From a virus, in IMG/VR virus record IMGVR_UViG_3300046536_000267, positions 1 through 35,473 of that record: 35,473 bases of DNA. One strand, given 5' to 3'. Each line of letters begins with the position of its first letter. The stretch's first letter is position 1. The translations under genes and the position numbers were made by a program. Below the pieces are notes generated by a model. It was given only the letters and a program-made list of their open reading frames with translations, did not search any database and had not been told where the DNA came from. Below, one piece after another: positions 1 through 6,066 of this stretch.

Positions 1-155
1 AGCTGGCGGCGGCTGGCAGCTGGTGGCGGCTGGCGAGGCGGCTGGCAGGCGGTAGGAGGCGGCTGGCAGCTGGCGGCGGCTGGCAGCTGGCGGCGGCTGG
101 CAGCTGGCGGCGGCTGGCGAGGCGGCTGGCAGGCGGTAGGAGGCGGCTGGCAGGC
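1..155. repeat. G-rich low-complexity repeat block A (left part)
   Basis: Tandem mixtures of short units built from GGCGG, CTGGC, AGCTGG and TAGGAGG, such as CTGGCGAGGCGG. The stretch 31-84 is identical over 54 nt to 35367-35420 at the other end of the window, so this block probably joins the right-end block in a circular molecule. GG runs separated by one to three bases lie on the plus strand, so two-quartet G-quadruplexes are possible. I see no gene in it. Confidence 0.9.
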
Positions 156-172
156 GGTAAGGCCTGCCAGCC
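145..172 (-). terminator. GC-rich hairpin after the AWxTRR gene, possible terminator
   Basis: A perfect 11-bp inverted repeat (145-155 with 162-172, arm GGCTGGCAGGC) has a 6-nt loop. It starts about 13 nt downstream of the stop codon of the minus-strand gene ending at 186. There is no T-tract, so an intrinsic-terminator role is inferred from position and stem strength only. The left arm is part of repeat block A and the right arm is its unique complement. Confidence 0.45.
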
Positions 173-185
173 GAGCGGAGGCGGG

Positions 186-605
186 TTAGCGTCGGCCGCT
201 GCGGGTGCGGGTGCTAGCCTGACGGAGCGCGGACGACAGCGCGGTCAGGACGGCGGCGGGTTTCGGCTTGCGGGTGATTCGCAAGTTATCGCCGACGCTG
301 CGCGAGGCGGCGGCTGGCGGCGGCGGCTGGACAGCGGGTGCGGGTGCTGTCTTCGGCTGGCCTGGCATTGGAAACTTTTCAGGGTTCAATGCTCGGCGGG
401 TTGCCCAGGCCTGCTTAGCGGCTGAGGTACGCTTCGCCGCTACTTCGGCAGAAACGGCCACAGGAGCGGCGGCGGCTGGCGGCTGGACGGCTGGCGGCGG
501 CGGCTGCACGGCTGGCACTGCAGCTGCTTCGGCCGCGCGGAATTTCGCGCGCGCGGCTGGCGTAGGACGTGTTAGCGGTTTCGGCGCGACGGTCTTTTTT
601 TTCAC
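186..605 (-). CDS. Ala/Pro-rich basic protein with an AWATRR motif
   Basis: 139 aa from a GTG start at 605, chosen because AGGAG lies 8 nt upstream; an upstream ATG at 629 lacks such a site. The N-terminus is Lys-rich (VKKKTVAPK). Two low-complexity stretches of Pro and Ala with repeated AVQPP flank a central basic segment holding KQAWATRRALNPEKF, and the C-terminus is Arg-rich. The composition resembles histone H1-like or nucleoid-binding proteins, but I do not recognise a family. The AWATRR core is shared with the next gene upstream (708-977). Part of the DNA looks derived from the neighbouring G-rich repeat, since the Pro/Ala stretches are read from the same GGCGGCTGG-type sequence. DNA binding is an inference from charge and context. 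Confidence 0.7.
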   Translation of the reverse strand: MKKKTVAPKPLTRPTPAARAKFRAAEAAAVPAVQPPPPAVQPPAAAAPVAVSAEVAAKRTSAAKQAWATRRALNPEKFPMPGQPKTAPAPAVQPPPPAAASRSVGDNLRITRKPKPAAVLTALSSALRQASTRTRSGRR

Positions 606-707
606 GGTCGAGTCTCCTAAAAACTGCACGAGAATATCGGCCTCGTCAGGCAGCGGATTACGCTGCTACGCCAGCTTCGGCGGCTGGCGTTTCGGCCTGT
701 CGGCTGC

Positions 708-977
708 TTACGCAGCGCGGCGGGTTTCCCAAGCCATCCGCGCGGCGGCTGAGCGGCGGTTGTGTCGGATGGTGTCCCAGGCCTTCAGCGCCGCGCGACG
801 CTGGCGGCGGCTGACGGCTTCGGCGCGCATCGTCGCCCAGGCCTTGAACGCCGCGCGACGCTGGCGGCGGCTGACGGCTTCGGCGCGCATCGTCGCCCAA
901 GCCTTGAGCCCGGCCGCGCGGCGGCTGGCCTTAAACGCGCGGATGGTTGCGAGGCGGCGGCTGGTGGTTTTGGTCAT
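708..977 (-). CDS. Arg-rich tandem-repeat protein (AWxTxR repeats)
   Basis: 89 aa, starting at ATG 977 behind GAAGGGG. After a short leader it consists of about four copies of a basic helix-like unit. Two are full 20-residue copies (KAWATMRAEAVSRRQRRAA) encoded by nearly identical 60-bp tandem repeats at 781-840 and 841-900. Two are degenerate (KAWDTIR and MAWETRR). About a quarter of the residues are Arg. The spacing of W and R suggests amphipathic basic helices that bind nucleic acid, but this is inference. It is followed by the AWATRR gene at 186-605, probably in one transcript from the promoter at 1043-1071. Such AAxxAWxTRR segments occur in many phage and bacterial ORFs without an assigned function. 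Confidence 0.72.
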   Translation of the reverse strand: MTKTTSRRLATIRAFKASRRAAGLKAWATMRAEAVSRRQRRAAFKAWATMRAEAVSRRQRRAALKAWDTIRHNRRSAAARMAWETRRAA

Positions 978-1042
978 TTTCGTTTCCCCTTCGAGCGGCG
1001 GCGGCTTGCTTGATTGCTTGCTCAGCCCCGTTCGATATGAGA

Positions 1043-1071
1043 ATGATAATTCAGAGCGGTTTGATATACAA
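1043..1071 (-). promoter_or_regulatory. Promoter of the AWxTxR operon with ATCAAACCGCT element
   Basis: On the minus strand there is a -10 TATCAT (1043-1048), a 17-bp spacer and a weak -35 TTGTAT (1066-1071). The spacer begins with ATCAAACCGCT (1055-1065) directly next to the -35 hexamer. The promoter at 4011-4039 has the same element in exactly the same place. Transcription would run toward the start codon at 977. Confidence 0.5.
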
Positions 1072-1095
1072 GCAATAGCAAGCGGTCAGATTGTA

Positions 1096-1199
1096 GAAAC
1101 GTTAGCCTTTTCTGGCGGCGGCGGGTCTTTTGGCTGAAATCGCTAATCTTTTTCACAGATCCGCATTTATTTTTTGGGCTGGAAACGTTAGCCTTTTCT
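1096..1199. repeat. Pair of 18-bp direct repeats GAAACGTTAGCCTTTTCT
   Basis: Perfect copies lie at 1096-1113 and 1182-1199, 86 bp apart. A looser relative (GCTAATCTTTTTCA) lies between them near 1142. They stand in an AT-rich island between G-rich repeat block B and the promoter of the AWxTxR operon. They may be binding sites for a phage regulator or replication protein. Confidence 0.75.
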
Positions 1200-1207
1200 C
1201 GGTTTCG

Positions 1208-1552
1208 CGCGGCTGGCGAGGCGGCGGCTGGCAGCTGCTAGAGCGGCGGCGGCTGGCAGCTGGCGAGGCGGTAGGAGGCGGCTGGCGGCGGCGGCGGCTG
1301 GCGGCGGCTGGCGGCTGGCGAGGCGGCGGCTGGCAGCTGGCGAGGCGGCGGCTGGCAGCTGCTAGAGCGGCTGGCGAGGCGGTAGGAGGCGGCTGGCAGC
1401 TGCTAGGCTGGCGGCGGCGGCGGCGGTAGGAGGCGGCTGGCAGCTGGCGGCGGCGGCGGTAGGAGGCGGCTGGCAGCTGGCGGCGGCGGCGGTAGGAGGC
1501 GGCTGGCGGCGGCGGCTGGCAGCTGGCGAGGCGGCGGCGGGTTCCGCTCCTG
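1208..1552. repeat. G-rich low-complexity repeat block B
   Basis: It is built from the same units as block A (GGCGGCTGGCAG, CTGGCGAGGCGG, GGCGGTAGGAGG). It lies just downstream of the stop codon of the DUF2958 gene (1582) and upstream of the AT island, so it sits at a boundary between transcription units. Open frames on both strands through it are repeat artefacts. The plus strand is G-rich and could form G-quadruplexes; transcripts running in from the minus strand would be C-rich. Confidence 0.85.
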
Positions 1553-1581
1553 GCCAGCTGCTTAGGTTTCTCACTTCCCTG

Positions 1582-1983
1582 CTATTTTTTCCGCACCTTG
1601 CTGAGCGGCTGCGGCTCGAAGTGTAAATCGCGTTCGATGCGGAGCCCCCACTGGCCGCGCACCGCTTCCATCTCCGCTAGGCTGAAAGATCCGAGTTCCT
1701 CTTCGTGTCCCTGCACGAGCCCGAAGCATTCGTCGTCACCGTCGAACTCGAGCACGTACCAGGTCCAGTTGGACCACGGCGTAAAAAACTTCAGCCGCGC
1801 GATCGCGTCGTCGCCTTGTCCATCGGTCGAGTACAACGCCGGCAGCTGCGCGGCCTTCGCTGCGGCCACGAGCCCATGCGCGGCCGCGCGCTCCGCGAGC
1901 AGCTGGCGCTCTTCGAATGTCACCATGCAATCGTTGCACGTGCAGTGCGGGTCGTCCGCTTCGTGCCGTTCCTGTTGATTCAT
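1582..1983 (-). CDS. DUF2958 domain protein
   Basis: 133 aa. The core, LPALYSTDGQGDDAIARLKF followed by FTPWSNWTWYVLEFDG and then EEELGSFSLAEME with RGQWGLRIERDLHF, is the full DUF2958 pattern known from plasmids, phages and integrative elements. The biochemical role of the family is unknown. An N-terminal extension of about 40 residues carries HCTCNDC, a possible metal-binding cluster. The gene starts at 1983 with an ATGA overlap to the gene before it and is the last gene of the 3964-1582 operon; repeat block B follows its stop. Confidence 0.9.
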   Translation of the reverse strand: MNQQERHEADDPHCTCNDCMVTFEERQLLAERAAAHGLVAAAKAAQLPALYSTDGQGDDAIARLKFFTPWSNWTWYVLEFDGDDECFGLVQGHEEELGSFSLAEMEAVRGQWGLRIERDLHFEPQPLSKVRKK

Positions 1984-2231
1984 CGTTCCTCCGGTTCAGA
2001 TCGATTGAGGTCCCACGTCGGCCCGAGCGTGACAAGCGGCACCACGAACCCGCGCGCGATCAACTGCGGTTCGCAGTCTCGCCAGTCCCAATCGTCGCCG
2101 CGCCTCCGCTGAGCCGCGTCGAACGCTTCCACAGCTAACGTCTGTGCCGCAGCGATCGTCCAGGCATCGGGATACAGCACCACGCGCGCGTGCTCCTGGC
2201 CGTCCACGCTCTGTAACAGCAACACGTTCAT
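1980..2231 (-). CDS. Small hypothetical protein
   Basis: 83 aa, starting at ATG 2231 with GAGGAGG just upstream, which rules out the longer frame to 2564. It begins MNVLLLQSVDGQEHARVVLY and continues with an acidic/aromatic middle (RRGDDWDWRDCEPQ). No family is recognised. It overlaps the DUF2958 gene by ATGA and the gene before it by 4 nt, so it is translationally coupled within the operon. Confidence 0.75.
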   Translation of the reverse strand: MNVLLLQSVDGQEHARVVLYPDAWTIAAAQTLAVEAFDAAQRRRGDDWDWRDCEPQLIARGFVVPLVTLGPTWDLNRSEPEER

Positions 2232-2422
2232 CGAACCTCCTCGCAGTAGTCGCAGGCCATACACGCGATGAACGGCGCCGGGACCATTCGTGTTTCGATG
2301 CGTGATTGACCCACGGTGAAAAACGGCGGCACGACATCGCGACCGACCAGGCCATCGGTCACGAGCGTCAGCGCGCGCCGGCCGCACAGCGGACAGCGCG
2401 TCGGGTCTTGCGGTCGCTTCAC
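2228..2422 (-). CDS. Small zinc-ribbon protein
   Basis: 64 aa from GTG 2422, chosen because GTGA overlaps the upstream stop exactly as for its neighbours. Two Cys pairs, CPLC near residue 10 and CMAC with a following C near residues 54-60, are spaced like a four-cysteine zinc ribbon. Between them is a short beta-rich segment (VVPPFFTVGQ). It may be a nucleic-acid-binding or adaptor protein; the specific role is unknown. Confidence 0.75.
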   Translation of the reverse strand: MKRPQDPTRCPLCGRRALTLVTDGLVGRDVVPPFFTVGQSRIETRMVPAPFIACMACDYCEEVR

Positions 2423-2646
2423 TTCGGCTCTCGAATCTCGCGGCCGGTGCTCCGCACAATCGCGGCCACCGCGTCGAGCGTGTCGGCGGTCCACTGTTGG
2501 CTGTCCAGCAGCGAGCCGAGGCGGTCCAGTGCCTTGCTGTCGTCGTTCTCCATGCGCGCCGCAATCGTCACGAGCGCGCGCGCGATGCGCGGCATCGTGC
2601 CGTCATAGAATTGCTTCCCCATCCGCGTTTCGAAAAACTCAGGCAC
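2419..2646 (-). CDS. Conserved small phage-type protein
   Basis: 75 aa. It begins MPEFFETRMGKQFYDGTMPR and continues IARALVTIAARME, a pattern that recurs in small proteins of phages and integrated elements of GC-rich bacteria. It is probably all-helical. No function is known. It is coupled to the next gene by GTGA. Confidence 0.75.
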   Translation of the reverse strand: MPEFFETRMGKQFYDGTMPRIARALVTIAARMENDDSKALDRLGSLLDSQQWTADTLDAVAAIVRSTGREIREPK

Positions 2647-2647
2647 G

Positions 2648-2845
2648 TCAGACCTCCTTCACTTTGCGGCCGCGCCCTCGCCAGGCGAGGACCGGCGTCT
2701 CCTGCAACGCGGTCGCGAAGTCCACCGCCGGTTGCAGCTTGCGGAACGTGCGCTTCGACCCGAACATCAGGTCCACGTCTTCGCCGCACTCGCGTGTCGT
2801 GTCGTACTCTTCGACCACGATCCACACCTTGAATTCAATCGCCAT
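2648..2845 (-). CDS. Small hypothetical protein
   Basis: 65 aa beginning MAIEFKVWIVVEEYD and ending RGRGRKVKEV. It alternates strand-like and helix-like segments (possibly beta-beta-alpha), with an acidic middle (CGEDVDLMFGS) and a basic tail. It is not recognised. It lies one base from its downstream neighbour and three bases from its upstream neighbour, within the same operon. Confidence 0.7.
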   Translation of the reverse strand: MAIEFKVWIVVEEYDTTRECGEDVDLMFGSKRTFRKLQPAVDFATALQETPVLAWRGRGRKVKEV

Positions 2846-2848
2846 CGG

Positions 2849-3043
2849 TCAGGCCTCCCGTATGAGCGTGAAGACCAGCCGCCCGACGCGGCTGCCACGG
2901 AACACGAGCACGCGCAGCGGACCCGTCGTCGCGTCCGCATACATGCGCGCGCGGCCGACGGCGAGGTCCTTCGTGGTCTTGCCATCGAAGATCACGAACT
3001 GCTCGCCGTTCGGCTGCATCTGCACAACGCTGAACCACCTCAC
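2849..3043 (-). CDS. Small hypothetical protein
   Basis: 64 aa. The GTG at 3043 is preferred because GGAGAAATC precedes it and GTGA overlaps the upstream stop. It is mostly beta-strand-like (EQFVIFDGKTTKDLAVG, LRVLVFRGSRVGRLVF). No family is recognised. The longer frame extending to 3310 runs across the neighbouring gene and is unlikely. Confidence 0.7.
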   Translation of the reverse strand: MRWFSVVQMQPNGEQFVIFDGKTTKDLAVGRARMYADATTGPLRVLVFRGSRVGRLVFTLIREA

Positions 3044-3222
3044 GATTTCTCCTTCCCATCGGGCTCGGCTTTCTCGATGGCTGCGCGCAGTTGTTCGGCC
3101 AGCGCCCTCTCGTCCTCTGTGGCTTGACCGAGGTCGATCATCGTCACTAGGAGGCGTCGCGCCGATCGGCATGCTTCGAGTAAGTCCGGAGCCGCCGAGT
3201 TCAGTCTGGATGTTTTCGTCAC
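3040..3222 (-). CDS. Small helical phage protein
   Basis: 60 aa. The pattern APDLLEACRSARRLL followed by LAEQLRAAIEKAE matches a common type of small helical phage protein that begins with PDLLxA and ends with RxAIxKA. The function of these proteins is unknown. It overlaps both neighbours by 4 nt. Confidence 0.75.
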   Translation of the reverse strand: MTKTSRLNSAAPDLLEACRSARRLLVTMIDLGQATEDERALAEQLRAAIEKAEPDGKEKS

Positions 3223-3665
3223 AGGTACCCCGCCTCCTTGAAGCTGAAGTAGCCGCCGGCCGAGCCGATGATGATGTGGTCGGACACTTCGATACCGAGC
3301 AGCTGCCCACCAGCGATCAACCGCTTGGTCAGCGCCTGGTCGTCGGCGCTCGGGAACGAGTCGCCGCTCGGGTGTACGTGAGCCAGGATGATGCTCGCGG
3401 CGTTCGCGAGGATCGCAGCCTGAAAGACCGCGCGCCCATCGACGAGCGTCGCGTTCAACGTGCCTCGGCTCACTTCGTGGTAGGCGATCACCGTGCGCTT
3501 GATGCTCAGGCAGAGAATCCCGAAGACCTCGCCGGGCTCATGCGCCAGCACCGGCCGCAGCAGTTCCGCGGCCGCGCTCGGCATCGTGACCTGTCGCCCG
3601 ATGGCGACCGGGCCATCGGGCGTGTGCTTGACCGTATAGTGCACGGTCAGTTCTCGCAGCATCAT
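3219..3665 (-). CDS. RadC-like JAB/MPN domain protein
   Basis: 148 aa from the first of two ATG codons (3665), which forms ATGA with the upstream stop. The JAB/MPN metalloprotease-like motif is complete: E46, then HVHPSG at 96-101, then SADD at 106-109 (pattern H-x-H-P-S-G-x(4)-S-x2-D). The family is widespread on phages and plasmids as the C-terminal half of RadC. RadC was once linked to DNA repair, but the mobile-element versions have no settled activity. The N-terminal helix-hairpin part of chromosomal RadC is missing, which is usual for mobile versions. The longer upstream frame is a shadow of the 3662-3964 gene. Confidence 0.9.
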   Translation of the reverse strand: MMLRELTVHYTVKHTPDGPVAIGRQVTMPSAAAELLRPVLAHEPGEVFGILCLSIKRTVIAYHEVSRGTLNATLVDGRAVFQAAILANAASIILAHVHPSGDSFPSADDQALTKRLIAGGQLLGIEVSDHIIIGSAGGYFSFKEAGYL

Positions 3666-3964
3666 TCCGCGACCGCCGCGTTCTCTTCGAACTTCGCGTA
3701 GGCGTCGAGCACCACTTCGCGGATGCGGTTCTGCGCGTCGATGTCCACGATGGGCCGGAGCAGCGCGAACGAGCGGCGCTCGCCGTTCACCGAATACTGC
3801 CGCGCCGGAAACGTGACGTTGCGCCCGCCAGCTGCCCGCCGTTCCCAGATGCTGAACCCGATCAGCTTCAGCCCCGCGAGCGGTCCGTCCTCGAAGTGCA
3901 ACTCCGCATCGGCCAGCTTGCCGACCGGATTGCCGTGGTCGTTGGCGACGATCTTCACTGTCAT
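3662..3964 (-). CDS. Conserved hypothetical protein, first gene of operon
   Basis: 100 aa, ATG 3964 behind AGGAGAGTGTGGA. The centre LKLIGFSIWERR followed by NVTFPARQYSVNG and a final helix (IREVVLDAYAKFEE) gives a beta-rich domain plus a helix. The layout loosely recalls SpoVG-like proteins, but the resemblance is too weak to assign. It is the first gene after the promoter at 4011-4039, so it may be the most highly expressed of this operon. Confidence 0.8.
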   Translation of the reverse strand: MTVKIVANDHGNPVGKLADAELHFEDGPLAGLKLIGFSIWERRAAGGRNVTFPARQYSVNGERRSFALLRPIVDIDAQNRIREVVLDAYAKFEENAAVAE

Positions 3965-4010
3965 TCCACACTCTCCTATGGCTGCGGCAGGATGCGCGCA
4001 GCTGTAGATA

Positions 4011-4039
4011 AGTGTAGATGGTAGCGGTTTGATTGTCTC
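4011..4039 (-). promoter_or_regulatory. Promoter of the 3964-1582 operon with ATCAAACCGCT element
   Basis: The minus strand reads -35 GAGACA (4034-4039), a 17-bp spacer and -10 TACACT (4011-4016). The spacer starts with ATCAAACCGCT (4023-4033) directly next to the -35 box, in the same geometry as at 1043-1071. The start codon at 3964 lies about 45 nt downstream. Confidence 0.5.
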
Positions 4040-4046
4040 GATTTAT

Positions 4047-4640
4047 TTAAGCGGTTAGTTTGTCGCGCTTACGATGCGGGTGCAGACCGAGCGCGTAATA
4101 GGTCACGTTCGGCAGTTCGACCACCGACGCGTGGACGACCTTCGCGTAGTGCCACGTTTGGCTCAGCACCACGTTGTCGAGAAACGCCGCGAACTTCGGC
4201 GTCCGAGGCACCGCCCAGGTATTCGGAATCCCGCACGAGGTCAACACGCTCTTGCTCGTCACGCAGAACTGCACGCGGCCGCGCGTCAGGAACACGGCGA
4301 CCGGATCGCGCAGCTGTGGCAGGGCCGCGAGGTACGCGTCCCACGGCTCGCCGTACGGGTCGATGTCGATCACGTTGAAGCCGCCGAGGTCGAGCGCCTG
4401 GACCGCTTGCAGTGCCGAGAGTCGCAGCGTCCCGACTTGGCGCGGTGCGGTGTCGGAGCGGACCCAGGTCGCGATCTTCACGTGCTCGCGCATCGCGCCC
4501 CAGATGTGGCCAGCGCCCGCGCACGCGTCGAGCACCCGCACATCGGTGATGCCCATCGCATCGAGCAGCCACAGCCGCAGCTCCACCTTCGCCTTGAGCG
4601 ATCGGTTGTCCACCTTCGGCTTCGGCGGTCGTTTGTTCAC
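4047..4640 (-). CDS. Class I SAM-dependent methyltransferase-like protein
   Basis: 197 aa from GTG 4640 (GAGGCG upstream, GTGA overlap with the tiny gene before it). The motif I glycine loop is VLDACAGAGHIWGAM near residues 35-49. A motif IV-like VIDIDPYGEPWDAYL follows near residues 92-106. The D-x-D-P-Y-G form is unlike the NPPY/DPPY of DNA N6-adenine enzymes. It resembles the DPFG seen in Trm1-type guanine-N2 tRNA methyltransferases and some phage proteins, so the substrate is open. The C-terminal half is Cys-poor and beta-rich. It sits two genes after a ParB-like protein, a pairing often seen in phages, which suggests a joint role in nucleic-acid modification (inference). Confidence 0.75.
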   Translation of the reverse strand: MNKRPPKPKVDNRSLKAKVELRLWLLDAMGITDVRVLDACAGAGHIWGAMREHVKIATWVRSDTAPRQVGTLRLSALQAVQALDLGGFNVIDIDPYGEPWDAYLAALPQLRDPVAVFLTRGRVQFCVTSKSVLTSCGIPNTWAVPRTPKFAAFLDNVVLSQTWHYAKVVHASVVELPNVTYYALGLHPHRKRDKLTA

Positions 4641-4702
4641 CGTCGCCTCACGAGCAGGAGCATCACCGCGAACAGGACGAGCAGAGTCATCGCCAGCGTC
4701 AT
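4637..4702 (-). CDS. 21-aa single-span membrane peptide
   Basis: MTLAMTLLVLFAVMLLLVRRR, ATG 4702. It starts 2 nt after the ParB-like stop and ends in a GTGA overlap with the methyltransferase-like gene. One hydrophobic helix of about 16 residues is followed by three Arg, so the C-terminus should face the cytoplasm. It is short for a gene, but its tight junctions on both sides match every other gene pair in the operon. Upstream GAAG is a weak ribosome site, so translation probably depends on coupling. Its role is unknown; it could be a small holin-like or regulatory membrane peptide. Confidence 0.5.
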   Translation of the reverse strand: MTLAMTLLVLFAVMLLLVRRR

Positions 4703-4704
4703 GG

Positions 4705-5283
4705 TTACTTCTCGTCCTTCCCGCGAATCGTGATCCCGGTGAAGAGTGCATCGGTCTGCATGGCCTCCACCGCCGCCTGGTGCTTCGGCCATTCCTTCAG
4801 CGGAATCGCGACGAGCACCCATGCGATGTCGGCGGGTCGCGGCACCTCGAGCGGTCGGCGCTCCACCAGCGACTCGGCTGAGAGAATTGCACCGAGTTCC
4901 TTGTCGGTGAAGAACGGCGCGAGCTCCAGACCAGCGGCCTTGTCGGTCGCCAGCTGCTCGGGATTCCACGCGGCTAGTTCAGCGGTGCGGTTGTCGTACA
5001 TCGCCAGCTGGCGTTTCTCGTCGTCGGACAGGTTCCGCCGGCGCACAGCCACGAGTGTCTGCCCATCTGACTCGACCACCTGCACTTTAGTGATGCCTGC
5101 GGCCGAGGCTTGCTCCACCACGCCGTTGCCCGCGAGCACGACATCGTGCTCATCGATCACAATCGAGCGCGCGGCTCCCAGGTTTTCCAGCGACTGCTTG
5201 AGCAGTGCCTTGTTGCGTGTGGTGTGGCGGCGGCGGTTCTCCGGGTCCGCTTTCAATTTCCCGATCGCTATGGTCTTCGACAC
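4705..5283 (-). CDS. ParB/sulfiredoxin-fold (ParB N-like) protein
   Basis: 192 aa from GTG 5283; an in-frame TTG at 5286 is the alternative. A G-rich ribosome site lies just upstream. The N-terminal 60 residues follow the ParB N-terminal pattern: IAIGKLKADPENRRRHTTRN, then LLKQSLENLGAARSIVID, then VVLAGNGVVEQA (the GNG in place of the usual GHxR). A basic segment (VAVRRRNLSDDEKRQLAMYDNR) follows. The ParB helix-turn-helix is absent, so this is a phage ParB-like protein, not a partition protein. Relatives are found beside or fused to methyltransferases. The lost GHxR Arg/His makes CTP use uncertain. Confidence 0.85.
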   Translation of the reverse strand: MSKTIAIGKLKADPENRRRHTTRNKALLKQSLENLGAARSIVIDEHDVVLAGNGVVEQASAAGITKVQVVESDGQTLVAVRRRNLSDDEKRQLAMYDNRTAELAAWNPEQLATDKAAGLELAPFFTDKELGAILSAESLVERRPLEVPRPADIAWVLVAIPLKEWPKHQAAVEAMQTDALFTGITIRGKDEK

Positions 5284-5345
5284 CAAAATCTAACCCCCCC
5301 TTCCAATTTCGCGCGCCTCCACGCGAAGGGCCCGAGTGGTTTCAT

Positions 5346-5388
5346 TTGATCAATTTACGGCGCCTTTTGAATACGGGGAGGCCTCCCC
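5346..5388. promoter_or_regulatory. Intergenic palindromes upstream of the ParB-like gene
   Basis: The 5287-5410 gap holds two perfect palindromes: TTGATCAA at 5346-5353 and GGGGAGGCCTCCCC at 5375-5388. The second folds only into a 5-bp stem with a 4-nt loop and has no T-tract, so an operator is at least as likely as a terminator. The gap presumably contains the promoter for the ParB-like, 21-aa and methyltransferase-like genes. Confidence 0.4.
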
Positions 5389-5410
5389 ACGTGCGGATGT
5401 TTCGCGCGGC

Positions 5411-5728
5411 TCACGCACCACGGCCGGTCTTCCGACCGTGACAACGCACGCACAGCGCCTGCAAGTTCTCACGTCTCCAAAATAGAATCAGGTCGCCGCG
5501 GTGCGGCTGGATGTGGTCCACCTCGGAGGTCCGAGCACCGCACCGGCCGTCGATGCCCGGGCAGGTCGGCTGCATCAAGAGCACGAGCGCGCGCAGCGCG
5601 AACCAGCGCGGCGTTCGATAGAGGCGACGCACGTCCACGTTCGGTCGGTCGCGTTCCTTCGGCCGATGTCGTTCGCAGCGGCCGCGCTCCACGATTACAG
5701 AACAGCCTGGCTGTGTGCAGTACTGCAT
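5411..5728 (-). CDS. HNH endonuclease
   Basis: 105 aa. The HNH core is complete: C56 and C63, then EVDHIQPHRGD with H72, then ENLQALCVRCHGRKT with N88, C93, C96 and H97. An N-terminal CxxxxC..C..H cluster (C4, C9, C18, H21) may bind a second metal. Phage HNH proteins of this size nick or cut DNA and in HK97-like phages often assist terminase at cos. Here the gene is about 28 kb from terminase in the window, although close to it across the presumed circle junction. A role in packaging is therefore possible but not shown. Confidence 0.9.
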   Translation of the reverse strand: MQYCTQPGCSVIVERGRCERHRPKERDRPNVDVRRLYRTPRWFALRALVLLMQPTCPGIDGRCGARTSEVDHIQPHRGDLILFWRRENLQALCVRCHGRKTGRGA

Positions 5729-5731
5729 CGG

Positions 5732-6049
5732 TCACCGATTCGTGGCCTGTTGTTCTTTGGCTGCCCAAAACGCTTTACGCCCAATCGTTTGTAGCTGCGC
5801 GCGGGCCTCGTCACGTTCGCGGCACGCGATGAACAAATCGTTGCGAGCGGACCGGAGGTCGGCTTCCGTTTCTTCCAGTGACGAGCCGAGCATCTCCTTC
5901 TCGATCACCTGGTCAGCGGCGAAGCCAACCAGCCATACGAGCCGCGCTTCTGGATCGCTGGCGTGTGCCTCGGCCAGTTCCATGATTGACTTCGCGATGC
6001 GCGCGAGGTCCGCCAGGTATTGCTGCCGTCCGTCGAGCGGCTCAGCCAC
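5732..6049 (-). CDS. Coiled-coil hypothetical protein
   Basis: About 105 aa from GTG 6049; TTG 6064 is an alternative start. GGAAA lies 8 nt before the GTG. The C-terminal half (EMLGSSLEETEADLRSARND, then RERDEARAQLQ) is a clear heptad coiled coil. The N-terminal half is also helical (YLADLARIAKSIMELAEAHA). No family is recognised. It is the first gene of the unit that leads into the HNH nuclease, and three stacked inverted repeats lie directly upstream (6067-6128). Confidence 0.7.
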   Translation of the reverse strand: MAEPLDGRQQYLADLARIAKSIMELAEAHASDPEARLVWLVGFAADQVIEKEMLGSSLEETEADLRSARNDLFIACRERDEARAQLQTIGRKAFWAAKEQQATNR

Positions 6050-6066
6050 GTCGCCGGTTTCCAAAT

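Larger units (their letters stand above)
978..1207. other. AT-richer intergenic island upstream of the AWxTxR operon
   Basis: This gene-free stretch is clearly richer in A and T than its surroundings. It lies between the AWxTxR gene and G-rich block B. It contains the promoter at 1043-1071, a variant AGCGGTCAGAT (1081-1091) of the shared element, and two 18-bp direct repeats (1096-1113 and 1182-1199). The long open frames across it are chance frames of repeat DNA. A regulatory or replication-origin role is possible but unproven. Confidence 0.6.

Noticed and set aside
19-967. GCTGGTGG octamers (19-26 and 960-967) identical to E. coli Chi
   Set aside because: The octamer is one base away from the local repeat unit GCTGGCGG and expected by chance here; the host is unlikely to use E. 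coli Chi.
268-1137. 289-codon plus-strand frame across the AWxTRR genes
   Set aside because: It reads through repeats and the AT island opposite two better minus-strand genes with ribosome sites.
1130-1574. Open frames on both strands in repeat block B
   Set aside because: Products consist only of translated repeat (RRRLAA, GGGW or PPPTAAAA); no ribosome site and no start context.
2316-3701. 461-codon plus-strand frame opposite the small-gene operon
   Set aside because: It opposes eight coupled minus-strand genes with ribosome sites and known motifs such as the JAB domain.
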